From NCBI GenBank assembly GCA_900766355.1, contig CAAFVD010000009.1, positions 62,001-126,000 on the forward strand: 64,000 nt of DNA, read 5' to 3'. A model generated the notes under the pieces. The model did not search any database and had not been told where the DNA came from. It was given only the letters and a program-made list of their open reading frames with translations. Below are positions 16,895-25,759 of the stretch, in pieces. This DNA comes from Candidatus Gastranaerophilales bacterium. GTDB taxonomy: Bacteria > Cyanobacteriota > Vampirovibrionia > Gastranaerophilales > Gastranaerophilaceae. The first letter of the stretch is position 1. Every line of letters starts with the position of its first letter. The position numbers were made by a program, and so were the translations under genes.

Positions 16895-17620
16895 CTATTT
16901 TACATAAAACTCTGCATCTACAGATGCGTTCATTTTTATTTTACCTGTTTCAATAGGTGTTGACATACTCGAGCCCACCGAATCTACTGAAGCAGCTTTG
17001 TACAATCTACCATTATTGGAAGTATTTTGATAAACATTAACTCTCAAAGATTTAACACCAACAACCTTTTGTTTTAATGCAAATGCGACATTTTTTGCTT
17101 GACTTTTTGCATCTGTAACTGCCTTGTTTACTAATTCATTAGCTAAAACATCATCATCACTTAATGAAAAATTTATACTATCAACATTAGAAACATTATT
17201 TTTTACTGCAACATCTATAAGTGTTGAAATTTTTGAAACATCATATGTCTTTACTTGAATTGTATTCACTACAGTATAATTTTTAATAACCCTATCTTCA
17301 TAATTATTATTCTTATAATTAGGTCTTATATTAAAATTCCTTGTCTGCACAATAGCCTTTTTATCAGAAGTTAATTCTGTTTTTATAGCATTAATAACAT
17401 TTGTAGAAATTTGATTATTTCGTTCTGCTGCACGTTTTGAATCTACGTCAGTTGTTTCTACACCAAAAGAAATAGTTACGACATTCGGAACAACCTCTCT
17501 TGATTCTGTTACATTTATCGATATGTATCCCATATCTCTATTAACAGATGCTATAGCAGGTGCATAAACACTACTGCCGACAAGTAAAGCCAGACCTAGC
17601 ATTAATAAAAACTTTTTCAT
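16895..17620 (-). CDS. Secreted SIMPL-domain (DUF541) protein
   Basis: A 241-residue protein with a signal peptide (MKKFLLMLGLALLVGSSVYA) and a SIMPL/DUF541 domain. Domain marks are the early strand GYISINVTESREVVPNVVTISFG-like segment, the conserved region around VVNTIQVKTYDVSKISTLID, and LANELVNKAVTDAKSQAK with KNVAFAL. GGAGG five bases before this ATG chooses it over an upstream in-frame start. SIMPL proteins are periplasmic or surface proteins of poorly known role, linked in some bacteria to oxidative stress. No pathway can be assigned here. Confidence 0.85.
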   Translation of the reverse strand: MKKFLLMLGLALLVGSSVYAPAIASVNRDMGYISINVTESREVVPNVVTISFGVETTDVDSKRAAERNNQISTNVINAIKTELTSDKKAIVQTRNFNIRPNYKNNNYEDRVIKNYTVVNTIQVKTYDVSKISTLIDVAVKNNVSNVDSINFSLSDDDVLANELVNKAVTDAKSQAKNVAFALKQKVVGVKSLRVNVYQNTSNNGRLYKAASVDSVGSSMSTPIETGKIKMNASVDAEFYVK

Positions 17621-17692
17621 AATTTCCTCCAACATTTTCATTCAATTATCAAATGAAATCTCAAAAAATGCAACTTTTATTCTTAACAAAAA

Positions 17693-17723
17693 AAATGTCG
17701 GCTAGAAATTCTAACCGACATTT
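17693..17723 (-). terminator. Strong intrinsic terminator of hup
   Basis: Stem AAATGTCGG/CCGACATTT with a further TAGAA/TTCTA inner pairing. On the minus strand it is followed by a run of Ts (CCGACATTTTTTTTGTT). It lies directly after the HU gene. Confidence 0.85.
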
Positions 17724-17745
17724 CTATTATTTCTTTAGAAATTAA

Positions 17746-18024
17746 CTATTTGCCGTTAACAACAGTTTTGAATTTTTTACCTGCTGAGAATACAGGAACT
17801 GTTTTAGCTGGGATAGAAATTTCTTTACCAGTTTGTGGGTTTCTACCATTTCTAGCAGCTCTCTTACGAGATTCAAATGTACCGAAACCAACTAAAGTAA
17901 CTTTTTTACCTTTAGAAACTGTTTTTTGAATTGTATCAACTAAAGCGTTTAAAACTTCGCCTGCTTCTTTTTGTGTAACTTTAGCTTTTTTTGAAATTTC
18001 TTGTACTAATTCTTCTTTGTTCAT
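17746..18024 (-). CDS. hup: HU-family DNA-binding protein
   Basis: A 92-residue HU/IHF protein. It starts MNKEELVQEISKKAKVTQKE and carries the DNA-arm block GFGTFESRKRAARNGRNPQTG followed by the usual IPAKTVPVFSAGKKFK end. HU bends and packs DNA as a dimer. AAGGAG 11 bases upstream supports this ATG rather than the longer open frame. It is a monocistronic unit, with its own consensus-like promoter and a strong terminator. Confidence 0.96.
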   Translation of the reverse strand: MNKEELVQEISKKAKVTQKEAGEVLNALVDTIQKTVSKGKKVTLVGFGTFESRKRAARNGRNPQTGKEISIPAKTVPVFSAGKKFKTVVNGK

Positions 18025-18060
18025 AATAGATAAAACTCCTTTCCTATGTGTACATTCCAT

Positions 18061-18088
18061 ATTATATTGAATACAAGAAATATTGCAA
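18061..18088 (-). promoter_or_regulatory. Promoter of hup
   Basis: TTGCAA and a perfect TATAAT on the minus strand, separated by 16 bases, about 40 bases upstream of the hup start codon. The match and position fit a sigma-70-type promoter for a highly expressed gene. Confidence 0.65.
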
Positions 18089-18126
18089 TAGCTAAATTTC
18101 AACTTTTTAGCGTATTTTCAACCCTT

Positions 18127-20484
18127 TTAGACCATACAAACACTTATGGAATCTAAGTCTACAGTCTTTAATGAGGTCTTAAACCCTTCTATAGCAAGGT
18201 ATTCAGCCTCGAAATCAGAATAAATCGGCAAATTTTTAAAATTAACACCGTTCACATGGCTAAAATTCGCAATTTTATAGCATGTTTCTTGTTGTTCAAG
18301 AATTTGTATAACCCCAGCTTCTTTCAACACTATCAACGAAAGTTCTATTAAATCCTTTGTAACTCCTAAAAACACAGAACTATCAAGCAAATTGAAAACA
18401 CCTTGTTTATTGTTACAAACAAATTTTGCCATACCTGATATCGTTTTAAAATACTCATCTACAGAATGTTTAACTGAATAATTCATATAATGAATAATAG
18501 AAGGTGTTGTTTGTGTCAAAATCAACTCCAACAATTCATTATTTGATGGGTAATCAAAGAACATTAAAGCATCACATTTCTCTAACGTATTTCGATTTTT
18601 TATTCTTCTTGATATTTCAGGATACATTTTCAAGCTATCAATAACCGACTTATCCTCAGCAAAAACAATAGTATTTAGCTTTGTAGTCATCAAATAATCG
18701 TTTACTTGTTTAAATATACCTGTTTTTTGCCTATGGTCATAAATTTTTATACCTGATTCTTGTTCATCTTGCTCTAGTCCTTCAAAATGAATGTCTTTAA
18801 CAATTAACTGAACCGAGGTATTGCCGTTAAAAGTATTTAGTTGAGGATAAAAAGCAATATCCAAGCTGTCACCGTTATTTATCGGAACATCACCCTTTGA
18901 CCACCATATTGCATTAAATTTTTGATTATCTTTTTCTACTGTCAAACGCAAATGTTCTTTGTTTGACCCCATTAATTTTTTTTCTCTTAGAATAAAGTTA
19001 TTGATAGCAAACAAAGGTTGCGGATTTGAAGCACCAAAAGGTTCTAACTGTTTCAATTCCTCAATCATAGAAATAGAAACATCTTCTGGTTCAACCTCTA
19101 AATCAATATTCAATACAGGAACAATTTTTTCACCTGCAAGAGCTTCATCAATTGTAGCAATCAATCCTTTTTTAACTTCTTCAAAAGAAATTTTATCAAC
19201 ACTAAAAGATAGCCCTGCAGCCAACATATGCCCACCAAACCCATCTAAATTTTCTGAGATATTTGATATCACATCGTACAAATGGATTGCAGAAACACCT
19301 TCCACACCTCTTGCAGAACAACGAATCTGTTTAGTTTCTTCTGAATACATCATTAAAAAAGTTGGCTTATGATATTTTTCAACCAATTTTGATGCCACAA
19401 TACCGATTATACCAATATGCCAATCAGGTTTGAATAAGACTATTGCATTATCTTTAATATTTTTTGCCATCTCATCAGCTTCTAAAAATGTTGTATGACA
19501 CAACTCTTGTCTTATTTTATTAAAGTTCTCTAAGGCAATAACAGATAATTCTATTTCTTGCTTATTTTCACTAATTAAAACCTTTAACGCATCATCAACT
19601 GCATCTAATCGTCCAGAAGCATTTATTCTAGGAGCAATACCAAACGCAACTTGTTCTGACGTTATACCTTCATCAATATTTGAATACCCTGCATTATCCA
19701 ACAATCGTTTCAAGCCATAATGCTTGCCTTTTGCAATTAAATCCAACCCTTTTAAAACATAATATCTATTTTCACCTATTAAAGGAACAATATCTGCTAT
19801 TGTACCTACTGCAACAAAAGGAAGTATGTCATATAAATACGCAAGTTTATCATATTTTTCTAATAAACCTTGAGCGACTTTAAAAGCTACACCAACACCA
19901 GCAAGTGAAGTTAGATAATCTATTTCTAATGCTGACAACTTCTCATCGAGAGCATTTGGGGCTTTAGGATTAATTATAGCTAACGCTTCAGGCAAATTTT
20001 CTGAAGCCTCGTGGTGGTCTGTTAAAATAACATCTATCTTAAAGCTATTTATAAACTTAACTTCTTCAATATTGCTGATACCACAATCTACAGTTATTAT
20101 TAACTTTGGTTTTCGAGAAACCATTAATTTAACTAAGGCTTTTGAATTTAAACCATGTCCTTCGCCTTCTCGTTTTGGGATAAAATACGAAACATTTGCA
20201 CCTAAATGAGTCAATGTTTTATACAAAACAGACGTAGAGGTCAAACCATCGGCATCAAAATCACCATAAATAAGAATATTCTCTTGATTATCAATCGCTT
20301 TTGAAATCCTATCTACTGCTTTTTGCATATCAACAAAAGCATTTGGGTGCGTTAATTGGATAGCCAACGGATTCAAAAAATCCTCAGTTGCTTTTCCTGA
20401 TTTTATGCCACGTGCAGAAATAAGCCGCTCTATAAGCGGCTTTTTCTCATCACTCTTATTTATTTTCCATTCTTTTAATTGCAT
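18127..20484 (-). CDS. recJ: Single-stranded-DNA-specific exonuclease RecJ
   Basis: A 785-residue DHH-superfamily nuclease that degrades single-stranded DNA 5' to 3' in recombination and repair. Motifs are the metal-binding DFDADGLTS (~81-89), TVDCGIS (~131), TDHHE (~156) and GVGVAFKVAQGL (~214). A DHHA1 domain contains a GGH motif near GFGGHMLAAGLS, and an OB-like domain lies around 455-560. It is longer than E. coli RecJ (577) because of a ~220-residue C-terminal extension of the sort seen in Firmicute-type RecJ. Its start overlaps the ctpA stop by ten bases, so the two genes are co-transcribed. Confidence 0.94.
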   Translation of the reverse strand: MQLKEWKINKSDEKKPLIERLISARGIKSGKATEDFLNPLAIQLTHPNAFVDMQKAVDRISKAIDNQENILIYGDFDADGLTSTSVLYKTLTHLGANVSYFIPKREGEGHGLNSKALVKLMVSRKPKLIITVDCGISNIEEVKFINSFKIDVILTDHHEASENLPEALAIINPKAPNALDEKLSALEIDYLTSLAGVGVAFKVAQGLLEKYDKLAYLYDILPFVAVGTIADIVPLIGENRYYVLKGLDLIAKGKHYGLKRLLDNAGYSNIDEGITSEQVAFGIAPRINASGRLDAVDDALKVLISENKQEIELSVIALENFNKIRQELCHTTFLEADEMAKNIKDNAIVLFKPDWHIGIIGIVASKLVEKYHKPTFLMMYSEETKQIRCSARGVEGVSAIHLYDVISNISENLDGFGGHMLAAGLSFSVDKISFEEVKKGLIATIDEALAGEKIVPVLNIDLEVEPEDVSISMIEELKQLEPFGASNPQPLFAINNFILREKKLMGSNKEHLRLTVEKDNQKFNAIWWSKGDVPINNGDSLDIAFYPQLNTFNGNTSVQLIVKDIHFEGLEQDEQESGIKIYDHRQKTGIFKQVNDYLMTTKLNTIVFAEDKSVIDSLKMYPEISRRIKNRNTLEKCDALMFFDYPSNNELLELILTQTTPSIIHYMNYSVKHSVDEYFKTISGMAKFVCNNKQGVFNLLDSSVFLGVTKDLIELSLIVLKEAGVIQILEQQETCYKIANFSHVNGVNFKNLPIYSDFEAEYLAIEGFKTSLKTVDLDSISVCMV

Positions 20485-21671
20485 TGTCCTTCCAAAATTT
20501 TAATTGCTTCTTTTAACTGAACATCATCTTTGTTTTTAATATTTTCATCAGTCAACTTAACTACAACGTCAGGAGTAATACCTTTTTTATGAATATCATT
20601 ACCACTCGGTGTTAAATACCTTTGAATAGTTATATTTACGCCAGCATCGTCAGGTAATTTGTTTATTTCTTGAACAAGCCCTTTGCCAAAAGATTGTTCA
20701 CCAACTATTGTAGCTCTATGGTTATCTTTCATCGCACCACTAAAGATTTCACTAGCTGATGCTGAACCTTTATTGATTAATACAACTAACGGTTTGTTTG
20801 TAATTTTACCTCCACTTGATTTTACAGTTTCTTTATAACCATATCTATCAACCGTACTTACAATTACTTCATTTGGTCTTAAAAACATTCTTGACATTAT
20901 AACTGCATTACTTAACAATCCCCCAGGATTTGAACGTAAATCAAGAATATATCCTTTTTTATCTCTTGATTTCACAAGAATATCTCTTATTTCTGATGAT
21001 GCATTTTTACTAATAAAAGAAGATAATCTTATATACTGAATATCATCAGGTACTTTTACCTCAATAGGCGGCTTTGTTGTAACTGCTTTTACTTCAATTT
21101 CTGCCCTTGTTACATTAAAAGTCAGTTCAGAGTCTTTTCTTTTTACTAATAATTTTACATTAGTACCAATTTCACCTCTAATCTGATCTGCAGCTTTTTC
21201 TATAGAAATTCCTTTTGTAGAAACACCATTAATTTCCAAGATTCTATCATCAGCTTGCAAACCAGCTTTATCTGCTGGAGAGCCAACAACTGGTTCTATT
21301 ACTACCAAATTACCGTCTTTCAAACCAATTTGAACACCAATACCTTTTAACGAGCCTTTAATAGAAGATGTTTCTTCAGCAAACTCCTTTGGGTCTAAGA
21401 ATCTTGTATATGGGTCATTCAAGCTTGTAAGCATTGTTTCTATTGCTACATAAGCATCTTCAGGTGTTTCAAGTTTATTTTGATACTTATTACGCCATCT
21501 AGTCCATATCTGACTATTATCCGAAACATCTACATATTTTGTGTTAATTAATCTCCAAACATTATCATATAACTCAGCTGGTGAATCTGCCATTGTAGCC
21601 ATTGGTGAAGCTATCATCAAGACAAAAGCACAAGCAACTATACCTTTTATTTTATCGAATTTATTTTTCAA
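20475..21671 (-). CDS. ctpA: Carboxyl-terminal processing peptidase (S41 family)
   Basis: A 398-residue exported serine protease. After a signal peptide (cleavage near TMA-DSP) comes an N-terminal helical part with NDPYTRFLDPKEF, then a PDZ domain (~95-175, GSPADKAGLQADDRILEING) and the S41 catalytic core. The nucleophile Ser is in GSASASEIFSGA, and the general base Lys is in QSFGKGLVQEI. It trims or degrades C-termini of periplasmic proteins. The family is also what matures photosystem D1 in cyanobacteria; here it must have other substrates. It is followed by recJ with overlap. Confidence 0.93.
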   Translation of the reverse strand: MKNKFDKIKGIVACAFVLMIASPMATMADSPAELYDNVWRLINTKYVDVSDNSQIWTRWRNKYQNKLETPEDAYVAIETMLTSLNDPYTRFLDPKEFAEETSSIKGSLKGIGVQIGLKDGNLVVIEPVVGSPADKAGLQADDRILEINGVSTKGISIEKAADQIRGEIGTNVKLLVKRKDSELTFNVTRAEIEVKAVTTKPPIEVKVPDDIQYIRLSSFISKNASSEIRDILVKSRDKKGYILDLRSNPGGLLSNAVIMSRMFLRPNEVIVSTVDRYGYKETVKSSGGKITNKPLVVLINKGSASASEIFSGAMKDNHRATIVGEQSFGKGLVQEINKLPDDAGVNITIQRYLTPSGNDIHKKGITPDVVVKLTDENIKNKDDVQLKEAIKILEGQCN

Positions 21672-21748
21672 AGTTCCCTCCTGAATTTAATAACATTATA
21701 CATAATATAAAATAGATTTCCAATTATTAAAATTATGTATTTTTCAGT

Positions 21749-22441
21749 CTAAAACTTATCTGTTCTAAATATTGTTTTATAACGCATTGGACCATAATAA
21801 ATTTCTATCAAAAGAAATTTATTATCCAAATCGGTTAATTCTAAATTTGTTTTTACTCCTGGATTACGTTTAGATTTTTTAAAATATTTACCTACACCAT
21901 TCAAAAACCTTACCATCCACCTTTGAGATTTCTTCATATCAAGTTCTTTTAAATGCGTATGATAATAATCAGGTGAAGTATAATTTTTTTCAAATACAGG
22001 AATCGTATATTTAACTTTACCAGCCTCTTTAAACAAAATAAACCAATCACCTTTATACTGTCTTGGTGTCAACAAATAATATCCAGGTTCTATAGTTATT
22101 GATTTAAAATATATAGGAGAGTTTAATCTCATAAGAGGATATGGCGACCATGCGGTATCTTTCATATCATAATACTGGTCAGGGTCTACGCCATGAATAA
22201 AAGAAAATGTAGGGACTTCTAAATCTCTATATATTTGTTCATATTCAGCTTGCGAATACACTTTATCAGGTTTTATATCACTACCATTTGGTTGTGTTTC
22301 TGTATTATTAGGGTCAACCAACTCATCTACTTCTTCATCTACAGACGGATACTGCATATTTGTAGATACATTAGGTACTGCAAAAACATTATTACCTATT
22401 AATATTGATAAAAATGCTATTAAAACTAATAAATTTCTCAT
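21749..22441 (-). CDS. Secreted protein of unknown function
   Basis: A 230-residue protein with a signal peptide (MRNLLVLIAFLSILIGNNVFA). A low-complexity acidic/polar stretch follows (~25-65, rich in D, E, N, P), then a folded part with many aromatic residues and strands, for example EPGYYLLTPRQYKGDWFILFKE and LLIEIYYGPMRYKT. It is likely periplasmic or outer-membrane-attached. It lies between the ctpA-recJ unit and the lipid A operon with gaps of ~75 and ~100 bases. I do not recognise the family. Confidence 0.65.
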   Translation of the reverse strand: MRNLLVLIAFLSILIGNNVFAVPNVSTNMQYPSVDEEVDELVDPNNTETQPNGSDIKPDKVYSQAEYEQIYRDLEVPTFSFIHGVDPDQYYDMKDTAWSPYPLMRLNSPIYFKSITIEPGYYLLTPRQYKGDWFILFKEAGKVKYTIPVFEKNYTSPDYYHTHLKELDMKKSQRWMVRFLNGVGKYFKKSKRNPGVKTNLELTDLDNKFLLIEIYYGPMRYKTIFRTDKF

Positions 22442-22500
22442 ATTTATATTTTAATGAAACCTTACAAAAATACAATATTTATCAAACAAAATTCATAAAA

Positions 22501-22530
22501 AAAGAGGGACTCTTTAAAGAGCCCCTCTTT
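22501..22530 (-). terminator. Intrinsic terminator of the dapB-to-fabZ gene run
   Basis: A long stem, AAAGAGGG/CCCTCTTT, extended by CTCTTT/AAAGAG, followed on the minus strand by a T-run (CTTTTTTTATG). It lies just after the fabZ stop and ends the envelope gene run. Confidence 0.82.
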
Positions 22531-22540
22531 CAAAATCTTT

Positions 22541-22999
22541 TTATTTATCCTTCATTGCCAAAGTCATATCTGCTTCAACAACAACTTTACCATTTACACG
22601 TCCGATACCATGAGATTTACAAATAGGTCCTTTTAGTTTTAAAAGTTCTATTTCCATCTCTAATTTATCTCCAGGTCTTACAATACCTTTAAATCTTACA
22701 TTATCAACACCAGCAAAAAGTGTTAGTTTATCTTTATATGCATCTAATGTATAAAGAATTGGTGCTGAACATTGTGCCATTGCTTCTATTTGCAAAACTC
22801 CTGGCATAACTGGATTTCCTGGAAAATGTCCTTGGAAAAATTCTTCGTTCATAGAAAGATTTTTATAACCTTTAGCAAATTTACCAGGAACACATTCTGT
22901 AATTCTATCTACCAATAAGAATGGATATCTATGAGGTATCATATCCATAATTCCCATTATGTCAAAACTCAATGTTTTCTCTTCTTGAACTTCTGTCAT
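22541..22999 (-). CDS. fabZ: 3-hydroxyacyl-ACP dehydratase FabZ
   Basis: A 152-residue hotdog dehydratase of type II fatty acid synthesis. Catalytic His is in IPHRYPFLLVDRI and catalytic Glu in MPGVLQIEAMAQ; the FFQGHFPGNPVMPG block is canonical. It removes water from 3-hydroxyacyl-ACP, supplying chains for phospholipid and lipid A. AAGGAG eight bases before the ATG decides the start over a TTG one codon earlier. It is last in the run asd, small protein, rfaE2, lpxD, lpxC, fabZ. It is distinct from the short FabZ-like domain fused to the ligase in the ACP operon. Confidence 0.96.
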   Translation of the reverse strand: MTEVQEEKTLSFDIMGIMDMIPHRYPFLLVDRITECVPGKFAKGYKNLSMNEEFFQGHFPGNPVMPGVLQIEAMAQCSAPILYTLDAYKDKLTLFAGVDNVRFKGIVRPGDKLEMEIELLKLKGPICKSHGIGRVNGKVVVEADMTLAMKDK

Positions 23000-23015
23000 C
23001 AATATATCTCCTTAT

Positions 23016-23855
23016 TTATATTTTTATTAATTTATCTTTTAATTCATTTGCGACCTTCACATGTACAGCGTGACCAGCCTCTTTCACTAATATTTGTACT
23101 TTCATATCCAAAATAGAAACACCAGTCAAATAAAAATCTCCAAACAAATCTAAAATTTTATGTTTAATAGGTTCTTTTTCACTACGTAATTCAGAATAAT
23201 ATGTTCCATCGTCCATCAAACCTAGAGTATTATCAGCATTTACCCCTCTTGCAAAACCAAGCATTTGGAATTTTTTCAAATCTCTATAAAAACCAAAAGT
23301 TCTTGCCTCTATAATCTCATCAATATTTTTTTTATCAAAAGCAACCCATCTTCTTGTTAAATCAGGGAAATCATAGTTTACGGCATAAGACAGTGTCAAA
23401 TCTTTGTCAGGCAATACAACTAAGCTTGTTTTACCATTCAAATAATACACAGGTTCACTTACGGTATAGAATTGTCTTTTTTCCTTCGTAATCCCTGCAC
23501 TCTTAAATAGTTCTACCCATATTTTTGAACTACCATCTAATACAGGAAATTCAGGTTTTGAAACATATACATCAATAGAGTTGATTCCAAGTATTCCACA
23601 AGCCGCCATAAAATGTTCACATAACATAACTTGATATTTATAACCACCAAGTAAAGTTCTATGCTCTTTACTACCTAAAACTACACAATGGTCAGTTGCA
23701 ATGACATTATCAACTTTTGCAACAAAATACTTATCTGCACCTTCTACAAAAATACGAATTTCACCTGTATTAGAAGGTTTTACGACAACCTCACACTCAT
23801 GATTTTTCATAAGTGTATTACCTGATATTTTAACCTCGTTTAATAATGTAGCCAT
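23016..23855 (-). CDS. lpxC: UDP-3-O-acyl-N-acetylglucosamine deacetylase LpxC
   Basis: A 279-residue zinc deacetylase carrying out the committed step of lipid A synthesis. Visible marks are the zinc-site CEHFMAACG (Glu-His pair), the PVLDGSSKIW block, ARTFGFYRDL with GFARGVNADN, and KHKILDLFGD, which supplies the second His and Asp ligands. It shares one base with the lpxD stop (TAATG), so translation is coupled. The presence of lpxC, lpxD and rfaE2 together shows that the organism makes heptose-containing lipopolysaccharide or has kept the potential for it. Confidence 0.94.
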   Translation of the reverse strand: MATLLNEVKISGNTLMKNHECEVVVKPSNTGEIRIFVEGADKYFVAKVDNVIATDHCVVLGSKEHRTLLGGYKYQVMLCEHFMAACGILGINSIDVYVSKPEFPVLDGSSKIWVELFKSAGITKEKRQFYTVSEPVYYLNGKTSLVVLPDKDLTLSYAVNYDFPDLTRRWVAFDKKNIDEIIEARTFGFYRDLKKFQMLGFARGVNADNTLGLMDDGTYYSELRSEKEPIKHKILDLFGDFYLTGVSILDMKVQILVKEAGHAVHVKVANELKDKLIKI

Positions 23856-24955
23856 TATACCGAATCCATCTGATGTTCTTCTTCAAACGAATTTAGTAAT
23901 GGTTCATACTTTTTGAACTTTTTGATTAAATCTCCAGCATCTTTCATTATCTTTAATTGTTTAATAAATTCTTTTCTAGGAACAGCAGGAGCGCCAACTA
24001 CAATTGATTTTTCAGGGAAACTCTTAGTTACACCAGCTTTTGCTGCGATAATAGAATCACTACCAATTTTTATATGGTCTGCCAAACCAGCTTGACCTGC
24101 GATAACAACTCTATCACCTATTTCACAACTACCAGCGATACCAACTTGAGAAACTATCATACAACCTTTTCCAACCTTACAGTTGTGTCCAATCATTACT
24201 AAATCATCAATTTTTGTATTATCACCAATAACTGTATTTTCAATTGTTCCTCTATCAATTGCCGAATTAGCACCGATTTCTACATTATTACCAATAACCA
24301 AAGAACCGATAGAATTGATTTTGAAGATTACATGCTCAGCTTGTGTATCTTTAATTTCGCCATCTTTTCTAGCTTGTTCAATATTGTTTGGATTTTCTGT
24401 AACAAAACTAAATCCATCTGCGCCTAAAGAAACACCATGGTGAAGTATAACTTTATTACCTACCTGAACTCTATCACCGATATTTACACCTGCGTGGAAG
24501 AAACATTCACTACCAACAGTTGCATGGTTTCCAACATAACTATTAGCTAAGATTGTAGTATTATCACCTATTGTTGCACCTTTTGCAATAACAACATTTG
24601 GTCCTAATGAAACATTTTGCCCTAATTTAGCCTCTGGGTGAACTACAGCCGTAGGGTGAACACCTGAGTTTGTTTCAGGAGCTTCATAAAATAACGTAAT
24701 CAATTTCATCATAGCTAATCTTGGACGTTCAACTTCAATTGTTGAATAACCTTCAATATTTACACCCAATGGAACTAATGCTGCTTTTGCCTTTGAAGAT
24801 GATAGATTTGCAATTTCTTCTTCCCCCAAAGCTAATGCCAAAGTTGATTCATCAGCCAATACTGGTGGAGCGATTTTTGTTACTGTAACATCTTCGGCTT
24901 TTGATAATAGCCCACCTGTTATTTGTGCAATTTGTTCCAATGTAAATGATTTCAT
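23855..24955 (-). CDS. lpxD: UDP-3-O-(3-hydroxyacyl)glucosamine N-acyltransferase LpxD
   Basis: A 366-residue trimeric left-handed beta-helix acyltransferase. The N-terminal uridine-binding domain (~1-95) is followed by many hexapeptide repeats such as IGDNTTILANSYVGNHATVG. The catalytic His lies in the DLVMIGHNCKVG region, with GVSLGADGFSF ahead of it, and a C-terminal helical tail follows. It adds the second acyl chain, N-linked, to UDP-3-O-acylglucosamine. GGAG six bases upstream supports the start. It begins three bases after rfaE2 and overlaps lpxC by one base. Confidence 0.94.
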   Translation of the reverse strand: MKSFTLEQIAQITGGLLSKAEDVTVTKIAPPVLADESTLALALGEEEIANLSSSKAKAALVPLGVNIEGYSTIEVERPRLAMMKLITLFYEAPETNSGVHPTAVVHPEAKLGQNVSLGPNVVIAKGATIGDNTTILANSYVGNHATVGSECFFHAGVNIGDRVQVGNKVILHHGVSLGADGFSFVTENPNNIEQARKDGEIKDTQAEHVIFKINSIGSLVIGNNVEIGANSAIDRGTIENTVIGDNTKIDDLVMIGHNCKVGKGCMIVSQVGIAGSCEIGDRVVIAGQAGLADHIKIGSDSIIAAKAGVTKSFPEKSIVVGAPAVPRKEFIKQLKIMKDAGDLIKKFKKYEPLLNSFEEEHQMDSV

Positions 24956-24958
24956 AGA

Positions 24959-25432
24959 TTACTCCTTATTATTAATCTTGTTAATTATATTTGTAGTTGA
25001 TTTTCCTTGTACAAAGTCAATAAACTCAACTTTTGTACCATTTTTAATCATAATATCTCTTTCAGGTAAAGTTTCCATAGTATAATCTGCACCTTTTGTA
25101 TATACATCAGGTTTTATCTCATCAAGTAATTTAGCAGGACTGTCCTCATCAAATAAAACTACAAAATCGACACAATTCAAAGCTACTAAAATCTCTGCTC
25201 TATCCATTTCATTGTTTATTGGACGGTCATCACCTTTTATACTTTTTACAGATTTGTCAGAATTCAAAAGTACAATCAAATAATCTGCAAAACTTTTTGA
25301 TTTTTGCAAATATCTAACATGTCCCACATGCAAAATATCAAAACAACCATTTGTTGTTACAACAGTCTTGCCCGCTTTATGCAGATTTGCAACGAATTCT
25401 GAAATATTCTTCCGATTGAGTATTTGACCCAT
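24959..25432 (-). CDS. rfaE2: D-glycero-beta-D-manno-heptose 1-phosphate adenylyltransferase
   Basis: A 157-residue nucleotidyltransferase equal to the C-terminal half of HldE. The HIGH-like motif is in TNGCFDILHVGHVRYLQ; the second signature includes VLLNSDKSVKSIKGDDRP and NEMDRAEILVAL, and the STTNIINKI end is typical. It makes ADP-heptose from heptose 1-phosphate in the cytoplasm for LPS core. The separate heptose kinase (hldE N-terminal half) is not in the window. It sits immediately before lpxD, which fits an LPS role. Confidence 0.92.
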   Translation of the reverse strand: MGQILNRKNISEFVANLHKAGKTVVTTNGCFDILHVGHVRYLQKSKSFADYLIVLLNSDKSVKSIKGDDRPINNEMDRAEILVALNCVDFVVLFDEDSPAKLLDEIKPDVYTKGADYTMETLPERDIMIKNGTKVEFIDFVQGKSTTNIINKINNKE

Positions 25433-25531
25433 ATTTGTACTTCTTCCCTCTGAAACAGAACTATAGATAATGTCATTCTACATCAAATACATAATTGAAT
25501 ATAGTCTAACATTAACAAAAAGTAATAAAAA

Positions 25532-25759
25532 TTATTTGCTTAATTTCTCTGTCATTGTATCAATGGCTATTTGAATTTTATTTTTAACCTTTTCCATTTT
25601 GTTTTCAGGATTAATTTTCTCAAATACATCTTCTGCACTTCTGCGATTTCTTATAGCAATCAATTCTCTAGCATAAGCTGTATCAATAGCCTTGTTTGGT
25701 TTTATACCAACTCGCTTTGTTCCAAACTTAATACCGACGGGAGAAATTCCTTTATTCAT
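25532..25759 (-). CDS. Small basic protein of unknown function
   Basis: A 75-residue, Lys- and Ile-rich protein without signal peptide or membrane helix. The N-terminus has a repeated IKFG/GIKP pattern (GISPVGIKFGTKRVGIKPNK); the rest looks helical. GGAGGT five bases upstream supports the ATG. Its first eight bases overlap the end of asd, so it is translated from the same message. Unknown function; real because of the ribosome binding site and operon overlap. Confidence 0.65.
   Translation of the reverse strand: MNKGISPVGIKFGTKRVGIKPNKAIDTAYARELIAIRNRRSAEDVFEKINPENKMEKVKNKIQIAIDTMTEKLSK

Noticed and set aside
16895..17641. Longer start of the SIMPL protein
   Set aside because: The upstream in-frame ATG would put seven extra residues before the signal peptide; GGAGG is placed for the inner ATG.
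18959..19372. 137-codon open frame opposite recJ
   Set aside because: Shadow of the recJ coding strand with no start signals; same judgement for the long antisense frames at 59677-60087, 61069-61446 and 61986-62360.
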